Origin: Belliella filtrata
Lineage (GTDB): Bacteria > Bacteroidota > Bacteroidia > Cytophagales > Cyclobacteriaceae
NCBI RefSeq assembly: GCF_022549775.1
Contig: NZ_JAKZGP010000009.1
Span: 1-64,000, forward strand
DNA length: 64,000 nucleotides
Reading direction: 5' to 3'
The stretch's first letter is position 1, and the number at the start of each line of letters is the position of its first letter. Made by a program: the position numbers and the translations under genes. Under the pieces are notes generated by a model, which ran no database searches, was not told where the DNA came from, and worked only from the letters and a program-made list of their open reading frames with translations. Below are positions 1 to 8,558 of the stretch, one piece after another.

Positions 1-98
<98 letters not shown>

Positions 99-294
99 AA
101 GTTTCTATTTGCTACTCGTAAGTAGCTAATTCCTTTTGCTCTTGATGTTTAAATTTAATGACTAACAAAATATATTCTTGCTAATCTATTCTAGTCTTAC
201 AATACTTCAATGAACTTAATGAATACTAAACGTATCCCCTTGATATCTACAGCTTTTCTGTGATCTTTAATGCCCTTCTCTCTCGTTGGGTTTG

Positions 295-325
295 CAAAGG
301 TAAGGAGAAAATTTTCATTTCCAAA
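295..325 (-). promoter_or_regulatory. rRNA operon promoter
   Basis: On the minus strand there is a -33 element TTTG (322-325), 19 nt of spacer, and a -7 element TACCTTTG (295-302), matching the Bacteroidota sigma-A consensus TTTG-N(17-23)-TAnnTTTG. Transcription would begin near 288, giving a 16S leader of roughly 190 nt. The same spacing and the same -7 octamer appear in front of tRNA-Arg at 1044-1074, which supports the call. Confidence 0.8.
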
Positions 326-426
326 AACAATTTTTTAAAAAATTTTATTTCTTTAAAACTTCTTAAATCATTATTTCCTGCCTGCTATTTTGTTTATCTC
401 AAAACATGCTCCCTCGTTTGGGATTG

Positions 427-434
427 CAAAGGTG
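427..434 (-). promoter_or_regulatory. possible upstream rRNA promoter element
   Basis: The minus strand reads CACCTTTGCAATCCC here, close to the TACCTTTGCAAACCC of the main rRNA promoter about 130 nt downstream. It is one base off the TAnnTTTG consensus. A TTTG lies upstream at 462-465, but the 27-nt spacing is too long; TTAG with a 20-nt spacer is an alternative. It may be a second (P1-type) rRNA promoter or a decayed duplicate. Confidence 0.4.
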
Positions 435-813
435 TGACAGTTTTTTTTAAGTTCCTAATCTCAAATAAAAAGAATTTTACTTTTTTACTCTTCCTATTGA
501 TTTTCAGAACAATAATTTCAAAACCCACTTTATATTACATTTAGGACACAAAACCCTCAAAATTCCCATGTATTAAATGAGATAGCAGTAGCTACTATTC
601 TCACACACCAATTCATGATGCTAAATCATGAAATATTGTATACTAATAGTAATTTCTGAAGTTCTTTTGAGGTTTGGTTGATCCAAGAATTTGGAAACCT
701 AAAGTAATCTTTCTGTCTTTGAGCGAAAAACAAAGTTTTCCAAATTTAAAGACTTAACTATTCTTATTGATTGCGGGAAGTACTCGGTGCCAATCGTTAT
801 TGACATTGTGGAA

Positions 814-905
814 GTGACTTTGCTAGGATTCAAATACCGAAAAATCGGTACAGACTTTGAAACCTTCCCGACCTAAGTCAGGATATTCTATTCAGTTGAG
901 AAAAT
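814..905 (-). pseudogene. decayed tRNA-like relic
   Basis: On the minus strand this segment shares blocks, in order, with the intact tRNA-Arg at 958-1031: CTCAACTGAATAGA (D arm), a CCTGA..AGG..GG block (anticodon arm), AGGTTTCA, and TTTGAATCCT (T arm). About 23 extra bases lie between the last two blocks and contain a perfect TACCGA-aaaa-TCGGTA hairpin (835-850 on the plus strand). The acceptor stem does not pair and the anticodon arm is weak, so it should not give a functional tRNA. It is most simply a diverged tandem copy or recombination relic. Confidence 0.6.
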
Positions 906-957
906 TTCAATTGAATAAAACCTTTCGTCCTTGCTATGGAAGACACTTTGATATTTG

Positions 958-1031
958 TGACCTCGTCAGGATTCAAACCTGAAACCTCCTGAGCCGTAAT
1001 CAGGTGCTCTATTCAGTTGAGCTACGAGGCC
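958..1031 (-). tRNA. tRNA-Arg (anticodon ACG)
   Basis: The minus strand folds as a complete cloverleaf. The acceptor GGCCTCG pairs with CGAGGTC, the D arm is GCTC-AACTGAATA-GAGC, and the anticodon stem CCTGA/TCAGG encloses TTACGGC, giving anticodon ACG. The T arm is CAGG-TTTGAAT-CCTG and the discriminator base is A. CCA is not encoded. ACG (wobble inosine) is the usual isoacceptor for CGN arginine codons. It has its own promoter at 1044-1074. Confidence 0.95.
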
Positions 1032-1043
1032 ATAATTGGTTTG

Positions 1044-1074
1044 CAAAGGTAGATATGATTTTTGTATTTACAAA
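1044..1074 (-). promoter_or_regulatory. tRNA-Arg promoter
   Basis: Minus strand: TTTG (1071-1074), 19-nt spacer, TACCTTTG (1044-1051). It has the same -7 octamer and spacer length as the rRNA promoter at 295-325. The start point would lie about 7 nt downstream, a few bases before the mature tRNA. Confidence 0.85.
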
Positions 1075-1208
1075 CTCCTTTACAAAGCTTTTTAAATTTT
1101 ACTTTATCTATTCATGTAATCAATTAAGAATTATTAAGATAAAAAGGAACATAAATCGCGTATGTTTTTATAATTTAGCCCCTCGATTAAAATCCAACAA
1201 ATGCTTTC

Positions 1209-1946
1209 ATGAAAAGACTAACACTATTATTCATTGCAGGATTACTGACATTCAACACCTTTGCTCAAGAAAGAGAGAGAACACCTATAGGTGGGCGACC
1301 AGATATTAAAGGTGATTTGTTCTTAGACTTTGGTTTCAACACCTTAAATAATAAGCCTGATGATCTTCAAACTAGATTTTTCCCTTCTCGGACTTTCAAT
1401 GCATATTACCAGCACCCATTCAACCTCTTTGGTGAAGGATCTGGATTCACTTTCAACCCAGGTATAGGGATTGGAACTGACAAACTAGCCTTCACTGGAG
1501 GCAGGACGCTATTTAATAATCCGACTGTAGGACCAGAATCAAGTAGACTACAGGAGATAACAGACGTATATGGAGACGACATTCAAATAAATCGAAATGT
1601 TGTAGCTGTAAATTATATAGATATTCCTCTAGAAATTAGATATCACTTCAATAGATCTAACTATAAAAAAAGTATGAGGGTAGCTGTAGGCGGTAAAGTT
1701 GGTTTCCTTATGAATGCTCATACAAAAGTATCTTTTGAAGATGCAGATGGCCTGGAAAGAAAAATCAAAGATCGTCAGAACTATGGTTTTGCTCCAATAA
1801 GATATGGTATTCACACGAGATTAGGGTTTCCAGGGTTCAACATTTGGGGATATTACGGACTAAATCAAGTTTTTCAAAAAGATCAAGGACCATTCGGTAC
1901 TGAAGCAAATCAAATTAACTTTGGTGTTTCATTTGCACTATTTTAA
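1209..1946 (+). CDS. porin-family outer membrane beta-barrel protein
   Basis: 245 residues starting with a clear signal peptide (MKRLTLLFIAGLLTFNTFAQ, cleavage after the AQ). The mature part alternates aromatic and polar residues and ends in Phe (VSFALF), as barrels assembled by BamA do. It resembles the generic PorT/OMP_b-brl_2 barrels of Bacteroidota. Substrate or role cannot be told from sequence. It stands alone, rightward, after the tRNA-Arg, converging on the leftward PAP2-like gene. Confidence 0.75.
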   Translation: MKRLTLLFIAGLLTFNTFAQERERTPIGGRPDIKGDLFLDFGFNTLNNKPDDLQTRFFPSRTFNAYYQHPFNLFGEGSGFTFNPGIGIGTDKLAFTGGRTLFNNPTVGPESSRLQEITDVYGDDIQINRNVVAVNYIDIPLEIRYHFNRSNYKKSMRVAVGGKVGFLMNAHTKVSFEDADGLERKIKDRQNYGFAPIRYGIHTRLGFPGFNIWGYYGLNQVFQKDQGPFGTEANQINFGVSFALF

Positions 1947-2040
1947 AAATTAAGAATACTCAAATTATTCATAGCCTTCTGAATATTGATGTGACTGCTC
2001 ATACAGCTTCACTTGATATTTGGAAGGTTATTTTTTTTGA

Positions 2041-2661
2041 CTATACCCAGACTAAAAAATAAGACAAAAAGCAAATCACAAACCCAAGAATAAAACCAAA
2101 CCAAACTTGTAAAGGTGTATGGGTATTGAGGTATAATCTTGAACTCCCTACTAAACCCGCAAGCAATACTGCCCCTATTGCATAGTTTAATAAACTATAA
2201 CCTGTCACCATCTGTGTACTTGCCAAAACAAAACCAAGCATACCACCTACTCCTATCATGTGCGCGCTGATTTTCCAAAAAAAACTAATCCCAGTCAATA
2301 AAATCAAACAAATGGTGATCACCAATAAAGTGTAAACTAGCTTGTAATCCATCCAATCATTTGTAAAAAATGCATACCCACTAATCAAGTAGAGCAAACT
2401 AATCACAGAAAAAGGCATAACCCTATCTTTCCTATCATCCATTTTTAGAGAAGAAATAGTACCAGTCAATTTCATAATCATTAAAATGGCAAGAGGAATC
2501 GCAAAAGTATTTGCGAAAATCACGAAAAAAATCAAGGGCCTATTAGGCCCTGATGAAAATTCAGATTCAGGCATTCCAAAAAGCAGAAATGCAAAAATCA
2601 ATGTTGGCATCAATAAAGGCTGAAATACAGCAGATATTATTTCTGAAACTTTCTTATACAC
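2041..2661 (-). CDS. PAP2-like integral membrane protein
   Basis: 206 residues with about six hydrophobic segments. The last third carries SAHMIGVGG and SRLYLNTHTPLQVWFG, which match the spacing of the PSGH and SRxxxxxHxxxDVxxG motifs of type-2 phosphatidic acid phosphatases. The first His sits in SAH rather than PSGH and the usual DV is QV, so catalytic activity is doubtful. It starts with GTG directly abutting the rpoN stop codon (TAA-GTG), so translation is probably coupled. It is last in an rpoN-PAP2 transcription unit. Confidence 0.6.
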   Translation of the reverse strand: MYKKVSEIISAVFQPLLMPTLIFAFLLFGMPESEFSSGPNRPLIFFVIFANTFAIPLAILMIMKLTGTISSLKMDDRKDRVMPFSVISLLYLISGYAFFTNDWMDYKLVYTLLVITICLILLTGISFFWKISAHMIGVGGMLGFVLASTQMVTGYSLLNYAIGAVLLAGLVGSSRLYLNTHTPLQVWFGFILGFVICFLSYFLVWV

Positions 2662-4113
2662 TTATAATTCCTTTCTGAGTCTTGCTACTGGAATCTGTAA
2701 CTGTTCTCTATATTTCGCGACTGTTCTTCTTGCTATATTGTATCCTTTATCATTCAAAAGTTTGACCAATTTATCATCCGATAGTGGCTTCCTTTTATTC
2801 TCGTTGTCAACCATTGACTGCAAGACACTTTTCACTTCTTTGTTAGATACGTCTTCTCCCGAGTCTGTAGCAATACCTTCAGAGAAGAAGTACTTCAATG
2901 GATACACGCCAAACTCAGTTTGAATCGCTTTGCTATTTGCGACTCTTGAAACAGTAGAAATATCCATCTCTATCCTATCAGCGATATCTTTGAGGATCAT
3001 GGGCTTCAACTTGGTCTCATCGCCTTCAATAAAAAACTCAGTCTGAAAATCCAAAATCGCCTGCATTGTCCTTAATAAGGTCTGTTGCCTTTGTTTAATG
3101 GCATCAATAAACCACTTGGCCGCATCTAATTTTTGCTTTACAAAAGTGACAGTTTCTTTAAGTTTTTTATCTCGCTTATCACTCTTGTCATATGCTTCAA
3201 ACATATCAGAGTAAGATCTACTTACTCTCAACTCAGGAGCATTTTTAGAATTTAGTGAAATCTCCATTTTTCCATTGGCATGGGTCAATATGAAGTCTGG
3301 AATAATGTATTGTGTTTTGACCAAACCGTCAGAGATCCCTCCCGGCTTAGGATTAAGCCTTGTGATCATTTGGATGGCATCTTTCAGCTCATCATCTTCA
3401 ATACCTAATCTCTTTTGGATTTTGGTGTAGTGTTTTTTTGTAAACTCTTCAAAACTGTCATTGATGATACGCATCGCATTCTGTACCACTGGATCTTCAG
3501 GATGCTCTTTTCTCTCCAACTGAATCAATAGACATTCTTGAAGATTTCGAGCAGCTATCCCCGCAGGATCAAAGTTCTGGATTTTCCTTAAAACTTCTTC
3601 TACCTCATCTAAGTCTATTTCAATATTTTGACTAAATGCCAAATCATTGATGATTGCCTCAAGATCTCTGCGAATGTATCCGTCACTTTCAATGCTACCT
3701 ATTAGCTGCCTTCCTATCAACTTCTGAGACTCATCAAGTTTTAGATAACCCAATTGTGACAAAAGTTGTTCATGTAAAGACACTCCTCCAGAAATCGGGA
3801 TCTCTCTATCTTCATCATCAGGAGAGTAATTGCCATCCCCTTGCATTTTGTAGCCCCCATAGTCATCATTCAAATAATCATCGATATTCAAATCCGACTC
3901 TGGAGCCTCAATATTTTCTTCATAGTTATCAGAAAAGTCCTCTTCTTGAGTCTTTTCTTCATCTCTCCCCTCTTCTAAAGCCGGGTTGATCTCCAGTTCC
4001 TCTTCAATACGAGCATCAAGTTCAGCTGTGGGAACTTGAAGTAATTTGATAAATTGAATCTGCTGTGGAGACAGTTTCTGTGAAAGTACCTGACTTAAAT
4101 TAAGCTTCTGCAT
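2662..4113 (-). CDS. rpoN: RNA polymerase sigma-54 factor
   Basis: 483 residues with the full sigma-54 architecture. The N-terminal activator-interacting region contains the Gln/Leu-rich KLSPQQIQFIKLLQVP. An acidic linker (about 45-105) follows, then the core-binding domain and the C-terminal RpoN box ARRTVAKYREQLQIP that contacts the -24 promoter element. It directs core polymerase to promoters that need an AAA+ activator. No such activator is encoded in this window. It is followed without a gap by the PAP2-like gene. Confidence 0.96.
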   Translation of the reverse strand: MQKLNLSQVLSQKLSPQQIQFIKLLQVPTAELDARIEEELEINPALEEGRDEEKTQEEDFSDNYEENIEAPESDLNIDDYLNDDYGGYKMQGDGNYSPDDEDREIPISGGVSLHEQLLSQLGYLKLDESQKLIGRQLIGSIESDGYIRRDLEAIINDLAFSQNIEIDLDEVEEVLRKIQNFDPAGIAARNLQECLLIQLERKEHPEDPVVQNAMRIINDSFEEFTKKHYTKIQKRLGIEDDELKDAIQMITRLNPKPGGISDGLVKTQYIIPDFILTHANGKMEISLNSKNAPELRVSRSYSDMFEAYDKSDKRDKKLKETVTFVKQKLDAAKWFIDAIKQRQQTLLRTMQAILDFQTEFFIEGDETKLKPMILKDIADRIEMDISTVSRVANSKAIQTEFGVYPLKYFFSEGIATDSGEDVSNKEVKSVLQSMVDNENKRKPLSDDKLVKLLNDKGYNIARRTVAKYREQLQIPVARLRKEL

Positions 4114-4237
4114 ATAAGGTGATTCATGAATTATTAAGAGAACTTCAAACGAATTAAAATGTTGGGATAAATATTTTCTGAATTCAAATTTATGAAATTA
4201 GATCAATTTTTTGATAAAAAGCTTATTATATCGTTTT

Positions 4238-4269
4238 TTTGCATTCCTCTAGAACCTAACATATTCTTG
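4238..4269 (+). promoter_or_regulatory. asnS promoter
   Basis: TTTG (4238-4241), 20-nt spacer, TATTCTTG (4262-4269), one base off TAnnTTTG. The expected start near 4276 leaves a leader of about 33 nt before the asnS ATG at 4309. Confidence 0.55.
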
Positions 4270-4308
4270 TATGGTAAGAAGAGTTAAAGATACACAAAAG
4301 CAGATGTC

Positions 4309-5760
4309 ATGGCATTTAACAAAAGAATAAAAATAAAATCACTTTTGGAAGGAGATTTTGTAGGTCAAGAATTGACCTTAATGGGTTGGGTAAGAACAAA
4401 GAGAAGTAACAAGAATGTTTCATTCGTAGCACTGAATGATGGCTCCTCTATAAATAATTACCAAGTAGTAGCGGATCCAAACATCATCTCTGAAGAAACC
4501 TTAAAACGAATCACAACAGGCGCATGTATCAAGGTCAAGGGTGAAATAGTTGCTTCTCAAGGTGCTGGACAAAGCTCTGAAATTTCAGCTTCTTCCATCA
4601 CTATACTTGGAGATGCTGACCCTGAAAAGTATCCTTTGCAACCTAAAAAGCATTCACTGGAATTCTTAAGAGAGATAGCACACCTTAGGATGCGTACAAA
4701 CACGTTTGGCGCAGTATTCAGGGTAAGACATGCTCTAGCGTATGCTGTTCACAAATACTTCAATGATAAGGGGTTTTTCTATATCCATACACCTATCATT
4801 ACGGCATCTGATGCTGAGGGTGCAGGAGAGACTTTTAAGGTAACAACACTAGACCTCAAAAAACCACCTCTTAATGAAGATGGTAGCATCAACTATAAGG
4901 AAGATTTCTTTGAAAGAGAGACAAACCTTACTGTCTCTGGTCAGCTTGAAGGCGAACTTGCGGCAATGGCTTTATCAGAGATTTATACTTTCGGCCCTAC
5001 ATTTAGAGCTGAAAACTCAAATACAACAAGGCACTTGGCTGAATTCTGGATGATCGAACCAGAAATGGCATTTTATGATGCTGAAGACAACCAAGATTTA
5101 GCTGAAGACTTTTTACAATATGTGATCAGTTATGCATTGGAAAACTGTAAGGATGATTTAACCTTTTTGGATAAAAGGGCGTCAGAAGAAGAACAAAGCA
5201 AAAAAGCGGATCAAAGAAGCGAAATGGGGCTATTAGATCGTCTAAAGTTTGTGACAGAGAATAAGTTTGAAAGAATCACTTATACCGAGGCGATTGATAT
5301 ACTCAGAAACTCTAATCCAAACAAGAAGAAAAAATTCCAATACCTTATTGAAGAATGGGGAGCAGATTTACAGTCCGAACATGAGCGATTCTTGGTGGAA
5401 AAGCATTTCAAAAAGCCAGTAATCTTAACAGACTATCCAAAAGAAATTAAAGCTTTTTACATGCGTCAAAATGATGATGGAAAGACTGTTGCAGCTATGG
5501 ACATCTTATTCCCAGGTATTGGTGAAATTGTGGGTGGATCACAGCGAGAAGAACGAATGGAGAAACTGACTCAAAGAATGGACGAAATGCACATTCCACA
5601 CGAAGAGATGTGGTGGTATTTAGATACTCGAAGATTTGGAGCTACACCACATGCTGGATTTGGACTTGGCTTTGAAAGACTAGTCCTATTCGTCACTGGC
5701 ATGAGTAACATCAGAGATGTGATTGCCTTCCCAAGGACACCAGGTAACGCTGAGTTTTAA
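4309..5760 (+). CDS. asnS: asparaginyl-tRNA synthetase
   Basis: 483 residues; charges tRNA-Asn with asparagine in the cytoplasm. An N-terminal OB fold (about 17-110) binds the anticodon, followed by a class II catalytic core. Motif 2 is visible around [15 protein letters not shown] and motif 3 as [12 protein letters not shown] near the C-terminus. An insertion rich in Lys and Glu (about 285-310) lies within the core, as is common in bacterial AsnRS. Monocistronic, ending in a strong bidirectional terminator. Confidence 0.96.
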   Translation: MAFNKRIKIKSLLEGDFVGQELTLMGWVRTKRSNKNVSFVALNDGSSINNYQVVADPNIISEETLKRITTGACIKVKGEIVASQGAGQSSEISASSITILGDADPEKYPLQPKKHSLEFLREIAHLRMRTNTFGAVFRVRHALAYAVHKYFNDKGFFYIHTPIITASDAEGAGETFKVTTLDLKKPPLNEDGSINYKEDFFERETNLTVSGQLEGELAAMALSEIYTFGPTFRAENSNTTRHLAEFWMIEPEMAFYDAEDNQDLAEDFLQYVISYALENCKDDLTFLDKRASEEEQSKKADQRSEMGLLDRLKFVTENKFERITYTEAIDILRNSNPNKKKKFQYLIEEWGADLQSEHERFLVEKHFKKPVILTDYPKEIKAFYMRQNDDGKTVAAMDILFPGIGEIVGGSQREERMEKLTQRMDEMHIPHEEMWWYLDTRRFGATPHAGFGLGFERLVLFVTGMSNIRDVIAFPRTPGNAEF

Positions 5761-5772
5761 AACAAATGAAAT

Positions 5773-5800
5773 AAAAAAAGCCTGATCTCAGGCTTTTTTT
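5773..5800. terminator. bidirectional terminator, asnS / MFS
   Basis: Perfect inverted repeat: A7-GCCTGA, a 2-nt centre, TCAGGC-T7. It serves both converging genes. Confidence 0.9.
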
Positions 5801-5804
5801 ATTT

Positions 5805-6995
5805 CTACAAATCGATCACCTTAATTCTCCTAATCAAAGGAATACAAAGTAAACTGAAGAAAATGGCTATGTAACCCACGATATTAAAATTTACTAATTG
5901 ACCAGTAGCATTCTCTGCCAAAATTAATCCTGCTACAAATGAAGCAAAACCAGCGGAAAGCTGCTGCACGGCTGAATTAAAGCTCAAGAAACTCCCTCTA
6001 TTCTCTGGCTTGGCTGTTCCTGTGATCAAAGCGGAAGCTGGAACCATACGCCCATTGGATGTCACGAAAAACATGGTTGAAATCAAAAGCACATAAGGAA
6101 TCGGCGTCATGCCTAAGTGCGTAATCAAACCAATTGGTATTACATTGAGTGACATAAATATCGTAAAAATCTTAACTTTTCCATACTTATCGGTCAGTTT
6201 GCCTACCCATGGAGAAGTGAAAATGGTGAATGCTCCTCCAGCCATATAAATATAAGTTAGCTGCATATCCGTAAAACCAACATTAGCAACCATATAAGGG
6301 CTCAGAAAAGGTATAATCATAAATTGGCCAAGCATTATCATTATGGTAAGCGTAATTGCTCTCATTTGATTAGCATTGCTGGTGACCCTTTTGATCACTT
6401 CTATTGGTGAAGGCTTTTTATTTCCGCTTACAATATGATTTGTTAAGGACGGTACATATTTATAGATCATCCAAAATATGATGGCCGATATTCCAGCCAA
6501 AAACAAAAATGGGGCGTGCCAATTCGAAAGACTTGCGATAAATAGTCCAAAAGGTACACCAAATACAGAGGCAACCGAAAAGGCCGCCATTACCAATCCC
6601 ATTGCCCGTCCTCTCCTACTATCAGGAATCACATCACCGATGATCGCCAATATCAAAGCCGATGTCAATCCCCCAAACAGTCCAGAAATTACTCTAGCTA
6701 TAAGTAGGACAATATAGTTTGGTGAAAAAGCGCAGGCTAAAGTCCCTAAAAAGAACCCTGTGAACACCCAAAGCATAATCGTTCTCCTGTCGTACTTATC
6801 AAGTACAAATGCCCCCATAAAACTACTAAAACCTGCTGCAAAGGTGTAAGAAGAAACCAGAAGCCCGAATTCTCTAGGACTGATTTCAAATATTCTCATC
6901 AACTGAGGCCCTAAAGGCATCAATATCATAAAATCCACTATATGTGTAAAATTGATCGCTGCTAAAGTCCACAGCAAAAGCTTTTCCTTGGTCAT
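5805..6995 (-). CDS. MFS transporter (drug:H+ antiporter-like)
   Basis: 396 residues with about 12 hydrophobic segments. The loop 2-3 motif of the major facilitator family is visible as GAFVLDKYDRRTI (about 61-73), and a second copy in the C-terminal half as GKLTDKYGKV. Length and pattern fit the AraJ/DHA1-type efflux permeases. Substrate is unknown. It is transcribed alone, converging on asnS, with 84 nt separating it from the hydrate-repair gene upstream. Confidence 0.8.
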   Translation of the reverse strand: MTKEKLLLWTLAAINFTHIVDFMILMPLGPQLMRIFEISPREFGLLVSSYTFAAGFSSFMGAFVLDKYDRRTIMLWVFTGFFLGTLACAFSPNYIVLLIARVISGLFGGLTSALILAIIGDVIPDSRRGRAMGLVMAAFSVASVFGVPFGLFIASLSNWHAPFLFLAGISAIIFWMIYKYVPSLTNHIVSGNKKPSPIEVIKRVTSNANQMRAITLTIMIMLGQFMIIPFLSPYMVANVGFTDMQLTYIYMAGGAFTIFTSPWVGKLTDKYGKVKIFTIFMSLNVIPIGLITHLGMTPIPYVLLISTMFFVTSNGRMVPASALITGTAKPENRGSFLSFNSAVQQLSAGFASFVAGLILAENATGQLVNFNIVGYIAIFFSLLCIPLIRRIKVIDL

Positions 6996-7078
6996 TTTAA
7001 CTTCAAAATATTGCTAATCAACCAATGCAAAAGTGAATAAGTTCTTTTGACTTAAAGTTATCTCCAAAGAATTCAAAA

Positions 7079-8557
7079 CTACAAGACTTCCAATTGGACA
7101 AAGGTCTCAGGAATAGCATTTATAATATCAGAGGCAATCATACCTCTATATTTGGATTGGGATGCAATTTCACCTGCCATACCATGATGAAAAACACCGC
7201 AAATAGCAGCATTTTCTGGGCTGTATTTCTGACCTAAAAACGAAGCTATCATCCCCGTGAGCACATCTCCTGAGCCTGCAGTTGCCATATATTGATTGCC
7301 ACTTGAATTGAAAATCTGTCTACCATCAGGCATTGCTATCAGAGTATGAGCTCCTTTCAAAATCAAGATGATGTTGTATTTTGTAGCAAAATCTGTAGCC
7401 CGCTGAATTCTTTCCAAGTGATCACTTGATTTACCAACTAGCCTTTCGAACTCTTTGAAATGAGGAGTCAAGATACTGTTCACTGGTAATTGATCTATGA
7501 GCTCAGGGAATTTGGATAAGAGATTGATACCATCTGCGTCCAAAACAATTGGGAGATTAACTTGATCTAACAAACCGCGAAACCAACTAAAATTCACATC
7601 CAAACCCATCCCTGGGCCAATTGCTACGGAGTCAAACTCTTCAAAACAAAAACCACCCTTTTCTCCAAAAACCATTAATTCAGGAACAATTGGCCGAAAC
7701 TTATATGGGTCTGGAATTTGAGGAGCTAGCAGTACCAAGCCACTACCCGTTCTCAATGCTGCATGGCCTGCCAGATTAATTGCCCCAGTTTTCCCCAATG
7801 CTCCACCGATCAAAAGTACTTTACCAAAATCCCCCTTGTGGCTAAACCGATGAAAATACTTATGATGTTTCTTGATGTCTATTTCCCTCAAATAGAATCT
7901 ATTTTGGGAAAATCTATGTATTGAGGATTCAGAGATTCCAATATCTAATACTACCAACTTTCCTATGATTTCCGCATGTTCTGGAAAAAGTAGACTCAAT
8001 TTTGGAAATTGAAAAGTTAATGTGAAATCTGCCTGAAAAACAAGCCCAACTGAGGTATGATCAGCAGGAAGCCCAGAAGGCAAATCAACAGCAAGCTTAA
8101 TTGCTGATAATGTATTCAAAAAACTGATTAATTCAGCATAATTTTTATTTAAAGGTCTATTTACTCCAACCCCTAAGACTGCGTCAACTATTACAGAATC
8201 ATCCTTTATTTCTTTAGGCCAATCAGTGTATTGTACAACCTCAACACTATCAGGAAGTCTACTGAAATTAAAAATAAAGTCTTCTGAACAGTTTTCAATT
8301 GGCTCCATGCAAACCACGTGAATAGCTCTCTGGTCATTTTGAAGCAATCTAGCAATTACTAACCCATCGCCGCCATTGTTTCCTGATCCTACAAAAACAT
8401 AAATTTTGATAACACTAGAGAATGATTGGTCTTCATACCAAGCTACAAAAGATTTACCAGCCCGCTCCATCAATTGAACAGAACTGATCCCTTCACTTTG
8501 CATATGAAAGTCATCGAGTTTTTTAACATCATCTCCAGCAATTATTGGAAGCATCAT
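7079..8557 (-). CDS. nnr: bifunctional NAD(P)H-hydrate epimerase / ADP-dependent dehydratase
   Basis: Repairs damaged NADHX/NADPHX. The N-terminal half (about 1-215) is the YjeF_N/NnrE epimerase, with VGSGNNGGDGLVIAR binding the cofactor. The C-terminal half is the NnrD ribokinase-like dehydratase, with KGDFGKVLLIGG, DADGIN, LTPHFKEF and the catalytic AGSGDVLTGMIA. A GTG at 8587 would extend the frame but overlap the upstream transporter. The ATG at 8557, just after that gene's stop, is preferred (about 492 residues). Probably co-transcribed with the transporter. Confidence 0.93.
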   Translation of the reverse strand: MMLPIIAGDDVKKLDDFHMQSEGISSVQLMERAGKSFVAWYEDQSFSSVIKIYVFVGSGNNGGDGLVIARLLQNDQRAIHVVCMEPIENCSEDFIFNFSRLPDSVEVVQYTDWPKEIKDDSVIVDAVLGVGVNRPLNKNYAELISFLNTLSAIKLAVDLPSGLPADHTSVGLVFQADFTLTFQFPKLSLLFPEHAEIIGKLVVLDIGISESSIHRFSQNRFYLREIDIKKHHKYFHRFSHKGDFGKVLLIGGALGKTGAINLAGHAALRTGSGLVLLAPQIPDPYKFRPIVPELMVFGEKGGFCFEEFDSVAIGPGMGLDVNFSWFRGLLDQVNLPIVLDADGINLLSKFPELIDQLPVNSILTPHFKEFERLVGKSSDHLERIQRATDFATKYNIILILKGAHTLIAMPDGRQIFNSSGNQYMATAGSGDVLTGMIASFLGQKYSPENAAICGVFHHGMAGEIASQSKYRGMIASDIINAIPETFVQLEVL

Positions 8558-8558
8558 C

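Larger units (their letters stand above)
99..813. other. rRNA leader and upstream non-coding stretch
   Basis: AT-rich DNA between 16S and the tRNA relic. Positions 99-288 should be the transcribed leader of the rRNA operon, and 295-434 hold the promoter elements listed separately. An open frame at 260-544 crosses the promoter and has no protein-like composition, so it is not called. From 440 to 813 I see no gene or clear RNA. Confidence 0.6.

Noticed and set aside
260-544. 94-residue open frame on the plus strand
   Set aside because: It crosses the minus-strand rRNA promoter, is Phe/Lys/Ile-rich from AT bias, and has no protein-like pattern.
1004-1309. 101-residue open frame on the plus strand
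   Set aside because: It overlaps tRNA-Arg, its promoter and the start of the porin-like gene in another frame.
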